Shown in pieces: positions 48,497-60,500 of a stretch of DNA of 64,000 nt (the stretch's first letter is position 1; every line of letters begins with the position of its first letter). A program made the position numbers and the translations under genes. Source of the stretch: Heliopora coerulea (lineage: Eukaryota; Cnidaria; Anthozoa; Scleralcyonacea; Helioporidae); contig JASJOG010000170.1 of the NCBI GenBank assembly GCA_030142905.1, positions 426,001 through 490,000 on the forward strand, given 5' to 3'. A model generated the notes under the pieces. The model was not told where the DNA came from and did not search any database. It was given only the letters and a program-made list of their open reading frames with translations.

Positions 48497-51400
48497 CTAA
48501 AATATAGGGTTTGGTTCCAACACCGCCACCGCTGGTAACGTTTTGCCTCGTCTTGGATTCGATTCAGTTCTCCCTCTTGCGATTCCACTCAATGAGGTGG
48601 TTCCACCACGAGGTGATTGAAATGCCATCTTTTTGACTGAGTGCCGACCTACACTTTGCCCACGACCTCGACCTGCAGAAGATCTCGCAGAGGTTTCTGA
48701 GGGTTCTTGAGTCTTCTAAAAAATAAAGAAAAGCCGTTTAATTTGAAATCGAGACTTCACATTTGTTTCACCTACATGTCGTTTTACATAAAGTCTTATG
48801 ATACCAGAAGTACAACTTTCGTTCGTACCTGAGGCGCTTGGAATCTTCTCTTGTTACCTCTCGACAATGGGTTGTTTTTGAGAGTTTTTGATATGAAGAA
48901 CCTGAAAAGGTTCGACTTAAAGAAAAACGGGTTGTAAACGTTTTGGGTAGGTAACTAAAGAAAGGACGAAGAAACTCTTCAGTTCAATGAACTGAACAGA
49001 GCCGACTAGATAAAAATGGAAAAATTTGTATTAGAGACTCTACAGATTGATGATTTTATATAGGAGTGGAGTTTTGAAGACTACATAATGGCTGTTACAT
49101 TTCCCCCACGCGTACCAGATCTAAACTACTTTGGATGATTTCCGTCGATTCTTGAGATGTTTTCTCTGCAAGGGAAGGGAAATCTGACGGAAGAATAAGT
49201 TCTTCAACTGCTATAGACTTCATCAGTAACGTAGAGTTCGATGAAGGCATGATCAGATAGAATGGACGTGGGACAGTTTGGGAAGTCTCTTCCGGATCAG
49301 ATTTTACTATCAGCGATAAATCCTGCGATGAAAACAAAGAAGAAATAGAACCACCATGCATAAGATGAGAAGGGATGGAATGGAATGGATAAACATATTG
49401 CATATATTTATATTTTATATTTTATAGTGTAAATTCATTGTATTTTTTTACTTAAGATGCATAATTAAAGTTATCATTACTTTTAGCAGAAGATGAGATG
49501 AGATGAGATGAGATGAGATGGTATGGGATTAAATAAGATAAAAGCGAGGTGAAATGAGATAAATTAGCTTCAAACGAGACGAGATGAGTTGGAATAGGAA
49601 GGGATCGGATGGGACGGGATGAAATGAAATGGGACGAGATGAGATGAGATGAGATGGGGTGTTAGAACACGAGACGACATGACATTTCTCAACCAGAAAC
49701 TATTAAAATAGAATGATTTGTTGTTACCTTTTCGTGTAAAACCTTACAGAGTGCATTAAAATCTTGCTGGTTTGATTCCAGCTCTTCCCAGTCGAGCTTC
49801 CAACAACAAGTTGGACGAACATATACTGGCTGAAGGAAAGTAATGCGAAATATAACACTTCTTTAATCGCCGTAAATATTATCTGATCGAACTATGGGTT
49901 TTGGCCCAAGTTTGTTGGAATTTTACAGGAACCATTTCGTACTAACTTAATTTTAAATATCCTTTGAAAGGGGTCTTAATGAACGAAAGTTTTTCGAAAA
50001 ATAATCAATGAAAAATGATTTAAGGCTTTGAGATTTAAACAGTTGAGAATTGTTGAGAATTCTCAACTGTTTGGAAAAAAAACTAGGGTATAAGCCTTAG
50101 TTTGGTGTGGATGTTTTAAAGCAAAAATTCAGAAATCTATACTTACCATTCCATAAACCTTTCATTGGCAAAACGACCAAAACACAGTTGAGAAGAACAT
50201 AGAGGAAAGAAACTTATGTTAATACGTTGACTTGGTACTTTAGATATCTTAATGAAACTGTAATAATTTGCATGATAAAAAAGTGACGGAATGCAAATAA
50301 AAAAGTTCATACGTGACAATTATGTAAAAATACTTAATCCTAAGAGAATATTTCAGAATTATCCTCAGGGTATTATGAAACGAAAACTTCACAATTAACC
50401 TACACTGCTGAAGTCAACTGAAAAATGTTGACTCGAGCGGGATTTGAACTCGCACCTTCGGGACACCGGTCCGCCACTCTACCTGTTGAGCTATCGAGTC
50501 CACAGGGATTGGAGGCGAGTTTTTATCCAGTTTAAGTGCACGAAATATTCTCGCGCTATCCATGAGGATGGATGTGCAGTGTTTCAATTCTATTTCAGAA
50601 TCATTCTGAAATAGAATTGAAACACTGTTGTGTTGTCGCGAGAATATTTCGTGCACTTAAATTGGATAAAAACTCGCCTCGAATCCCTGTGGACTCGATA
50701 GCTCAACAGGTAGTACGGCGGACCGGTATCCCGAAGGTGCGAGTTCAAATCCCGCTCTGGTCAACATTTTTCAGTCGACTTCAGCAGTGTAGGTTAATTG
50801 TGAAGTTACCATTGAGAATGTACTTTGACCTGTGCGTAAACCTTGGTGGGCAAACGTGAGATCAATGGTAACAGGTGAACTACCATGTTATTTTTCTTCC
50901 AGAAACTTAAGGATTTATATAACTTTGTATAACAATGTGCTTAAGAGAACGAAATGTCCACGTAAAATCAAGATGGACTGATTATTTAAATCCATTTGCT
51001 TTTTTTTTTATGGGTCAAATATGGGTTAACATCTATAGGAACATCTCAATCTTAATAAAGAAGTTACATTTTCTTAGTTTAGTCACTAGAACTCAATCAC
51101 TATTTCTTGGAAAAAACCCCAAAAAACAGAACATTCAGCAAAAGTGTACAACCAAAAATATTTACTATATTTATAATAATGAAATTGTATTTCTATGAAA
51201 TCGATCTGGAAATTTTTGTCAGGTAATCTTTCGGTTCACTACTGGGAACTACATCTGAAGATTTGCTGACGAACTATAACCTAATTTACTTACCACAGAC
51301 TCACAGATACCCTGCGTTTTCACCAAACAAAATGCCTTTAGTCTGAGAACTTTGTCGTTGCAATGAGAAGCATTCACTGTCTTGTTTGATTGAGAATAAG

Positions 51401-54400
51401 TCTTGGAAAAAGCGAAGCCACCTGTCAAGTTCTTTAACGAATGTTTTAAGAAGGATTTTAGCACTGCGTATAAGCATAACGAGTAGATGACAATCAAAGA
51501 TCAAATGCTTTTTTTATCTTGCAGTTTTGGCCCAAGTTATTTACAAACTGAATTTCAACGTTTTCTTTCGTGGTCTTGCTTCGTGGCGGGTTCTCATTAC
51601 TTGGCTAATCCTTGCTAAGATAACTTACATGGTTTTCGGACTCGAAGATTTAGATCTTGACTGTGCCAATCCAGCCCTTCGTTCACAGCAATGAAACTCT
51701 CTGTACAGATTAACAATGCATGTCTGAATATACCTTTGATTCAGTTGTCAATTAGAAACATATCTGACACTTACAAAGTATTCGGAACACAAAAGACTTG
51801 ACGGGTCGATCAAAGCCTCGTGCAGATCGCATTTGAGTACAACTTGGGCATTGCTTTCCGTGGAATCTACTTCAATTAACTCTAGAATAAATTTACATTA
51901 AATACCATGACAGTTAACATTATATATATCATTCATGATATTATTAGACACATCACTGATATTTTTAATTGCCGACCTGGCGAGTTATTTAGTTTTGATG
52001 GCATGATTATGTGGATTCTTTCTCGATCCTCCTCACAATCTTTTAACCAGGTTTTAAGAAAATTCGTGAAACAAAGAACGTCTAAGAAATTAAAAAAGAG
52101 TTCTGTCATCCTTTAAGATTTTTCAAACGTGCAAAATATAACATGCCGAATTAATATGAAAAACCAAAGAGATAAATGATAAAAAAAAGAAAACCCAACA
52201 AAACTGAAACAGCCCAAAAAAATAGTAAACAACTGTAAGGTGTGGCAAAAAAGGGCAAGCCAAAACATAGCAGCAGAAAAAATAAATCAAAAAAGTTAAA
52301 AGAAAGGGGAACAAGAAAAGACGAGCCAAAAAACAGCAGAGAATCAAAAATAACAAATGAAAAATCATAAAAGACGAACAGAATTAGATATCATCAACTC
52401 TACCATTTTCGACTGGAAGGATGTCAACGATACCAGACAGCAAGGAGTTGCCTGAATGATCAGATCCATTGTCTAGAGTTGGATAAAATTAAATACTATT
52501 ATGGAGGTGTATAATGTGTACAACAGTACATGGGTAAAAGTATCAGCATTTAATACAGCTGTGTTGTCCAGTTAATGTTGTAAAAACATTGCTACCATGG
52601 ATGGACAAAATTGATGAACGGCTTACTGCATTGTTCCTCACTGTTTGAATTATATTTTGCAATAATGACTAAGCAACAACGGTGGTTCACGACTGTCGAA
52701 CGTATGCAGAAAGAGCATTGACGAAACGACGATGCTCACCTCTATTTACACTTCTCGGCCTTGTTAACGAGTAATTACTTACAGCATTGCGGCTTAAGCA
52801 ATGCGGTAACACCAGTGTTGTGGTGAAACACAATTCTTGACAAGATCGTATTAGGGCCGCAACCTAACATTTTCAGATTTACAGCTGTAAACAAGTTGTT
52901 CATTCGTACGATCATACTATTATTTATAGTCTTGGGTAGTCAAGTTGAGAACCATGGAGTTGGTCATGGTCGTGATCATATTAACAATATTGGTTACCGT
53001 AATAGTCATTGTTATGTTCAATAGAAATAATCATGATCACAGCAACTGTCCTATTCATATAGTCATAGCCATGGTAAAACCCCTTGTTATTGTTGTTAAA
53101 AAACATAATCCTCGTTACTAGTTTGTGGTCATGGACAAGAATGTCATTCAGAAATTCGGATTCTCTCTCATCTTTTAAGTACAAACTTAAATCTATTTCT
53201 TCAATCTAGTATATATAAATCTATTTTTATTCTGTTCTTTAGTTTGCTTTTGTATTGTTTATTATTTTTAGGACCCTATTGAATAACACCTTTACGGGTG
53301 ATATAGGTACCCTATCAAATATTATTATTATTATTCTATGAATAACAAACATCGATTCTATTACCTGAAGGTGGACTTTGGCTATTCATTTCGTTTTGGT
53401 CATTTGCAACAGGTACATTTAGAACCTGAATTTTCTGAAATATTGCATAAAGATTAGAGTCATATAACGCAACCAAACAATTTAAACTGGTCGTAAAACT
53501 CCAAATCTCTTACCTTCAGGCTATCCAAATCCAGTGTTTCTGCTAACTTACTAATTTGCTCACTTATAAAATATGCTGGCTGGCATGACAGTATAGAAAT
53601 TTCCAGTTGGCAAGGAGAATGACTCACCTAGGTAAAGTGTGGTACATTTTAAAGAGTTTTTGAACCGGAATACAGACGAATGATCGTTAAAAAGACTTGG
53701 CTTTACCTCGTTTTTCCGCATAATTCTCGGTGATTGATCTACAACTTGACATTTTATATCAAGACAAGGTTAAAATCATTTATCTGACCTGCCTGAACGT
53801 TTGTTGTTGTCTTTGATACTGTGACATAACTTCTTTAAAACTGTGGATGAAGGATGCTGCACAAATTGGGTTGAATTAAATTGAACTTATTAATTTAGTT
53901 GATGACATTGAGTTAATTAAATTATTAAATATGATTAAATCAATTGATCACTTAAATATTCACTACGTCTCAATTAACTTGATTGATATAAAATAACTAT
54001 TGCTCATAACAGTCATAAGCAACTTGATTGCCAAAAGTAAATCAAATAAGGAAAAAAATTCAAGGAAAAGAAGAAAACAAAGGAGAGAAGAAGAAGAAGA
54101 TCTAGAAGAAGAAGAAGAAGAAGACGAAGAAGAAGAAAAAGAGAGAAAACAAGAGGAAAAAAGGATGAAAAAGAAGAACAAAAACAACAACAACAACAAC
54201 AACAACAACAATATGTTTATGAAGTTTGAGAAGAAGAACAAACATACAAACATAAGCTAGTTAGAAATTTCAGAAAAGAATTGAATTCTCTTATATGAAA
54301 ACTTCTTTTATTTGTATTCTTTTTGTATTGGCATCAAGGATTTCCCGAAGTTCTGATTGTAAATCGTGTCATCAGTTATTGCAAATTAGATAAGGAGTCA

Positions 54401-56196
54401 AGCTATTTAAATATTACAAACTCATACAATTTTAGAACTTATAACATTTGAATACTTTCTATTTGAAACGTTGATCCTCGTGCTCTAAGTTTTCAATTAG
54501 CTTGACAATTTTTGTTTTGTCTTGAAAAAAATTAAAAAAAAATCAAACAAATACATCATTCCTTTCTCGACCTGTACCTGGTTCAAATTCTGGCACAATG
54601 GCATCCATTGTTGATCGTTTGAATTCCGTCATCACTGAGTGAAGTCGGGAGAAGTTGCCTTTAACAGGTTGAAGTGGGAAAATTGTCTACAGGAACAAAA
54701 GCATTCAAAAAAGCTTGTTCATGTCATCGAGTATGTCGTAAGGGTTGAATTTGGCGAGGTAGACAGGACAGATGTCTGCAATTTACTCCAAAATAATAAT
54801 TTAGGCTCAACAAAACTGTTTTGATTAAATAGATGTAATCATCAATGCTTTAAACCAGCTTTCTATAGTAAAATGAAAACGAAATTTAAGGACTTTTCTT
54901 GGAGTGAATTCAAGAACCTACAGCTGATATTTCTTGAAAATAGTGCATATTTCCCGTATTGAAATGGCAAATAAGATTAACCCCGACAATTTCAGTACAA
55001 ATATCGACTGAATAACTAAAACGTGCAAACACTACATCGCCTTCTTATCGACGCATGTACATCCGTTTTTGAAAATCTGTAGTTTTAGGAATGTCAAATT
55101 ATTGGTGATTGTGCAGGCATAAAATTGAAGAACTTTCAAGAACTTCTGTTAACTTTAAAGGAGTTTCCAGGCGGGTTTTTTTTATTTTCAAATTCAAGTA
55201 GTTTCAAAGATTTTATAGAACGTGGTAACCTTGTTAAAAGGAAAAGGTTAAAGGGGTATCATGAAATTGAAAGAGTGGGTGACTATTACGAGAGCATTGA
55301 TAGCAGAAGGAGTATTCATGCCATTTAGATGAGCAAGAACGCAGAAATGACATTTACTGATTTTATGGCACATCTCTTAAATTGTTGCCTCTTTTATGAC
55401 GGTTGATCGGCAATTGTAACATCTGGTCTAGAGAAGAAATTGTACAGGTTTACTTCAAAACATTACCCATGAAAAATGTTTAGATGAAATTTACCTCTGG
55501 ATATTTTCCAAAGGCTGTCAAACCAAAAAACGGCACTCGGCATGGTCCGTTGATATGGGTAACCAGAGCAAAAAATTCTACCAGACTTTCACAAACGTTG
55601 ACCAATACATCGTGGTTGAACGGCTTGGTTACGTCCACCATCAAAACATGTGCTAGGGTGAGAAAAAGTCAGTGGGGGAAGAGGTTATATATTAATTCAA
55701 GATATGTAGCTGTGAGTGCGTGAGCGTGGTCTTGAGTGTGCGCGCGCATTTCTATTTGTGTGTGAGTTCCCTATACGTAGATGGTGTGTATATGAATGAG
55801 TGTACACGTGTGTGTGTGCATAAATGTGTCTGGCATAAGAATCGAGGTGGGGGACAAGGGAGCCATGTCCCTCCAAACGTAAATTTCGGCGGGGCGCTGG
55901 TCCTCCATTTTATAGCATAAATTTCGTAAATTGCCACTTTGATCAACGCCTTTTGTGTTGAAATGCGCACTGGATAATTTTCATCATTAAAAATCTGCAG
56001 AACCTCAGGGTATGCCACAATTTTTCCCTCCCCCAATGAATTAACCCTAGCAATACCACTGGCGTCTGCGGATAAGATATATATATATATATATATAAAA
56101 GATATTAATCACTATATATATATTAATATAAGACATTAATCACTATATATATTGATTAAAATTTTAAATAGAATAATTCAAGTTTGTCCATTCGTC

Positions 56197-56238
<42 letters not shown>

Positions 56239-56386
56239 TAGATAGGTAGATGGATGGGTGGATGGATGGGTGGATGGATGGATGGATGGATGGATGGATG
56301 GATGGATGGATGGATGGATAGATGGATGGATAGATGTGTTTCTACTGACCTGGTTGTCGACTAAATCGTGCACCAGCTTGTGTCAT
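48497..56386 (-). CDS. M1AP: Meiosis 1-associated protein (M1AP) orthologue
   Basis: Fourteen exons: 56386-56350, 55652-55495, 54686-54578, 53856-53789, 53627-53514, 53434-53365, 52472-52404, 51881-51775, 51431-51294, 50158-50147, 49829-49728, 49322-49116, 48915-48829, 48715-48497. Every junction keeps phase; the product is 498 residues (vertebrate M1AP about 530). The early [20 protein letters not shown] block looks like the start of a von Willebrand A-type fold. The family match rests on [52 protein letters not shown] and [16 protein letters not shown]. The tail is basic with GRGRG. In mammals M1AP works with SHOC1, TEX11 and SPO16 in meiotic recombination and is needed for spermatogenesis; the same role here is inferred. 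Exon 9 uses a TTAAAG|AAC acceptor, which is the only one that fits phase. Confidence 0.88.
49490..49660 (+). repeat. GATGA microsatellite
   Basis: Two runs of GAGAT units (49490-49520 and about 49600-49660) with degenerate sequence between them, in an M1AP intron. Confidence 0.85.
50147..50158 (-). other. M1AP: 12-nt microexon of M1AP
   Basis: GTTTATGGAATG (Val-Tyr-Gly-Met) lies between an AAAG acceptor and a GTAAGT donor. It is the only place found that fills the gap between the exon ending CESV and the exon starting PVYVRP. Phase is 0 on both sides, and a short hydrophobic-Gly insert is expected at this point of the family. Confidence 0.65.
50430..50500 (-). repeat. tRNA-like sequence, left arm of second palindrome
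   Basis: 71 nt with a perfect 7-bp acceptor (GACTCGA/TCGAGTC), D stem GCTC/GAGT, T arm GCGAGTTCAAATCCCGC with one mismatch, and intact A and B boxes. The anticodon loop would be CCGGTGT with C at position 33, and its stem has only three pairs. It is tRNA-derived but probably not a working tRNA gene. The CCGGT block is shared with the 11.7-kb and 39-kb copies. Confidence 0.6.
50692..50763 (+). repeat. tRNA-like sequence, right arm of second palindrome
   Basis: Diverged mirror copy of 50430-50500. The 3' acceptor half (TCTGGTC) no longer pairs fully with GACTCGA, so this copy is more decayed. Confidence 0.55.
53205..53336 (+). repeat. Possible 3' tail of a non-LTR element
   Basis: A T-rich stretch is followed by GACCCTATTGAATAACACCT and a short ATT repeat tail at 53321-53335. 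This resembles the 3' end of a CR1-like or RTE-like retroelement. No coding part is attached. It lies in an M1AP intron. Confidence 0.35.
54079..54212 (+). repeat. GAA and AAC microsatellites
   Basis: A purine tract of GAA units (54079-54180) is followed by AAC units (54183-54211) inside an M1AP intron. The open frame across it is repeat-driven. Confidence 0.9.
56073..56332 (+). repeat. AT and GGAT microsatellites
   Basis: AT runs at 56073-56098 and 56202-56236 are followed by GGAT units up to about 56332. The array ends 18 bp from the donor side of M1AP exon 1, that is, just inside intron 1. Confidence 0.9.
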
Positions 56387-57541
56387 TTTTCTTGTCGCCA
56401 ATTCTTACTCCTCACTATAAATAGTTAAAAATAAAGAACGAAATTTGAAAAACTGCAGAAAACGTCAAACACCACTTTGAGTCAAGGTCTTTGATTAGTC
56501 GAAAACAAATCAGATTCAAGGCTTTTCCCCGATGGTTCGGATATTAAATTAACCGTTCAGTACCGTTTACACAATCAGGATTTCAGTGAGACCCGAAAAA
56601 TAGGAAAGATTTCCATCTTCCTTGAGTTAGGGAGTGATTTTTCGCGATTCATTATTATTTTAAAGCATTACAAACTCTAACAAAATATTGTTTTTTTCCA
56701 TGCAATATATTTCCCATCTATATAGAGCAATTTCTGTTCTCAGTCTCCCTTAGCTGTGCCCTTGCTCATCAACTTATCCATAGGAGTATTCATAGTTAGG
56801 TAATATTTAAATATTACATGTTTGTAGCATGATGGCAATCTATGTCTCGACACCACATGACCGGAAGTCGTCCTCGAAAATGGTTGCTTTGCTATGATGA
56901 ATTGTGTATGGCACTAATTTGCTTCAGGGATTAAACTAATGGCAATAATATATGTTCTATTATCAAGATAATTCGACTGTGTAACAGCTCATTAATGAAC
57001 TAAAATAAAATAAATTTTCACTACTATAGCATAATTGTGCCCCTTTGAGTCTCCAACTACTACTCCTATCAAACACATTTCCTGAAAAGAATATTGGAGG
57101 AGTTTTAACATCACGTCATCATGCTAGACTGGAGTGAATCTAAAATCTAGTACGCTTATATTCTTTGCAAGACTGCAAGTGCACAGACGAGAAATTAACT
57201 TGTCACGTTTAAAACTAAGAATTTCATTTTTTTTCTATACGATTTATGTTCTTCATGTAACAAAGCCTACTTTATACTTTTCCTATAGGCTAATTTTGTA
57301 TTGTATTTACAGTTTATTCTGGGATACGTTACCTTTTTGAAAGTTCAGTAGGTTTCTGTAAAAGTTTTTAGCTTTTCAAATATGGATGGCAAAAGGCGGG
57401 AAAAATTTTTAGCCGCGTGAGAGACTGATACTAGTGGATCAAGTGCTGGTCAAGTAAACAGTGGGCGCTGACAGTAGTCGCCATCTTGAAAAGAAACAAA
57501 CTCGAAAAAGTAACTTCAAAGAATTGGTTTTTAAAGGCAAA
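56387..57541. promoter_or_regulatory. Shared head-to-head spacer of M1AP and PSMD13
   Basis: 1155 bp separate the two start codons, which face away from each other. This could hold a bidirectional promoter. I see no clear TATA or CCAAT box close to either start, so the promoter call rests on arrangement only. Confidence 0.4.
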
Positions 57542-60500
57542 ATGACAGACGTGAAAGGATACATAACTCGAAAACGTAGCGAGAATGAACCAATCTGTGA
57601 TGACTGGGCGACAATGGCGGAATTCTACGATAAAAGGTTAGTAAAATAAGCTGCTCAACTGTAGGAATCCCTGAAGCTGAGAAAGAACTATTACTTTGTC
57701 ATTTTGGGTTAACAGAATGTTAAATTATCGTGTTTGGACGTGAGATAAGTAATTTTTAGAGTCAAATCTGATTCACTATTCATAGCAATCATTTACCAGA
57801 TGATTACTTCGTATAACTATTTCTTTATTTCTGCTTTGAACTCAGATTGTGGCATCAGTTGACATTGAAACTGCTTGACTTTGTCAAAAACGAATATTTT
57901 TCCACCAGAGGAGGGCTGTTGGATGTAAGTTCGAGTAAATCTGCTTTCTGATTCTTGACGATTTTATCCAGCAGGAAAAGACGGCTGGGAGTAAGAGGCT
58001 TAAATTTAGTTTAATATATCATGGTTCATTTGTAGATGTATGAAAGTTTTATTTCCGACTTTGAAAACAAGTAAGTCATTGACCGTGCTGTACTCGTTAA
58101 ATCATTCTTGCAATGCATTGCTGCCCCTGGCTTTGTTAGCCTTCATTTATTTATTTTATTACCAACCACCATGTTCTGGCTAGGCCTAATTGTAATTGCT
58201 CATAATCTTTTCACATTCACGAGCACTCATTTGTTTTGCTGAGACAGAGTGCCTTGTGATATTTTTCCTTTTGGCCTTTTGTTTTCCTCGTCATTATCAT
58301 ACTATCAGTGGGATACTAAATCCTATGTTGTTATTAGTTAATGTGAGGAGCCAATTAAATTTTTTGTCTAGATAGCTAAACCAGTTGTTGTGCCTTTACC
58401 TGCAATACTGCAATAAAAGTGTCCTCAACCAATTACATGAAATCATAGAAGTACATGGTGGCATTCTGTTTTATTTTTATTCTCTTCTGGGGGTCAACGC
58501 CCAATTGACACAATTAGTTCTGGAAGAATTTTTCTAATAACTTTCTTTTCTTTTATCCAGAATTAACCCATTATCATTAATGGAGATAGTATTGTGTATT
58601 GTTAAGGAAATTCAAGGTAAAATAACATGACATTGTGCTGTTAGATTCATGGTCTAAAACTTACTTTTATCTCTTTCTTGTCCAGTGGTCACCATTTGGC
58701 AATTAAAATTGTCTGGAAATGGAGCAAGGAACATAATCTGACCAACTGTAATATTTCGACTACAGGTTTAACAATGACTTTGAAATAAAGTGGAAATATT
58801 ACTGTGATCAATTTTGTCATCTCTAGTAACTCAAATGTTGAGTTTACAAGGTGGCATTTGTTGTTGTATGTTTTGGGCTCTATTTCATATAGTTGTTGGC
58901 TGGTCTTGTGGAGCAATGTTCAAACTGGTTTGAACTATGAAATTAAAGGTTGGGTCTTACATGGATTCAGATTGAGGTTTTAGGCAAATCCATCTCATAT
59001 TTCAGGTTACCATTTTAGTCCAACGTACAACTCTACAGGAAATGCAGAACATTTTTTAAAGTATGGGATAAAACTCTCAGGAGAAAAATTCATGTCAAAT
59101 ATGGGGACATATGTCAAATTCAGCTTGGCTCAATGAAGAGTTTGTTTCACCAGTTTGATATTCATTCACTAAAGGGAAACAGCATCACCAAAAGGTGTGT
59201 GTATGTGGGGGGAGGGGGGCAATCAGTTCCCTGCCTGTCTATCTCCGTGGTCCCTGCTTTACTCTTGCAAAAATGATCCACTTGTTGGTGGTTCTTTACT
59301 GGTGTAAGCAGTGTTGTGTTGCACCTTGTGGACAATATTGATGGTTTTGTTCAACCATGACTGCCATGTTACAGCATTCATCCATTTGTACTCTGGTTTA
59401 TACTTTTATTACTGTTGTGTACAAATGGCGAGGTGTGGAATTAGCATACATGTGTTGGTTTATAATTTAAAAGCTTATGACCAGAATTGTTGCTGTTAAT
59501 TGTTTTATGTAATTCCGCTCACAGATCCAGAAAAAGCTATTGAATTCCTGACCAAACAGAAAGAAAAGGTATCTATGTTAATATTTCACAATTAACTGAA
59601 AGCAAAGTGAATATTGTTTGGTGATCCACAAGCTGAAGTCAAGGGGATTATTCAACAATATTCACTAAACCTGAGGTAAATAACTGTTGCAGTATAATTA
59701 CACAGGTGATTATATGAAGGGAGATAATGAATAAGTTGTTTTAAATATTTTATGGCACTATTTAGAATGGTACCCTTCATTGTACATAAATGCCTTCACT
59801 GTTACATTTACTTGTTGGTGGCTATTGAGAAGTGTGGTGTTATTTTTAGCCAAACACCATGCATGAATTTTGATAATCACCTGTGAAATTATACTAAATG
59901 ATGATAAATACTGTACTCAACCAGCTTTCCTGTTTAAACAAAGAAACAGATTATTTATATACTGTAGCGTATAAGTAGACCCAGTTGTAGTATTGCTATA
60001 TGTCGTACAATAAATATATCTACTTTTCTCTTAATTTTCAGGTGAAAGAAAGTACTGATGCCCAAGTGTTGTGTCTAACAGCAATTGGGAATTTAAAACT
60101 AGCACAGAAGAAGCTTGAAGAAACGAAAGTGAGGTTTCATTTGAAACACTTTTTTTTAACTTGTAGATGCCAGTCAAAATATAAATGCTTTATTTGGACA
60201 GTAAGTGAAAACCTGAAGTAATGAATAACTTATTTTACATAGGCTATTATTGAAGAAGTAAATGGTCTTTTGGAAGACATTGAAGGCATAACAACTGTTC
60301 ATTCAAGGTTCTATAATTTATCATCAAGTTATGACCAGGTGAGAAGAAAACAGTAAGGCTCAAAAACAGATCACTAATGGTCAGCTAGTTTGGTCATCCC
60401 ATGAAGGTGAGATAGCCTAGTATGCAAGCTAGCATCACGTGCAAGGTAGCACAGTAGCTTCATGTCCTGGATTCTTTTTAAGTTGTTAAGTTCTTTTCTC

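Larger units (their letters stand above)
50385..50807. repeat. Second palindrome: 171-bp arms with tRNA-like sequence
   Basis: The left arm (50385-50555) and right arm (50637-50807) are inverted repeats with a few mismatches. The 81-bp spacer contains a further perfect hairpin around GTTTCAATTCTATTTCAGAA (50577-50627). It lies in an M1AP intron. Each arm holds one tRNA-like copy. Confidence 0.85.

Noticed and set aside
48829..48907. M1AP exon 13 starting at the CTTTTCAG site at 48908
   Set aside because: That acceptor gives a stop within 16 codons; the TTTAAG acceptor before 48915 keeps phase and a family-like sequence.
54000..54260. Glu/Lys-rich and Asn-rich 86-residue frame
   Set aside because: It is a translated GAA/AAC microsatellite in an M1AP intron.
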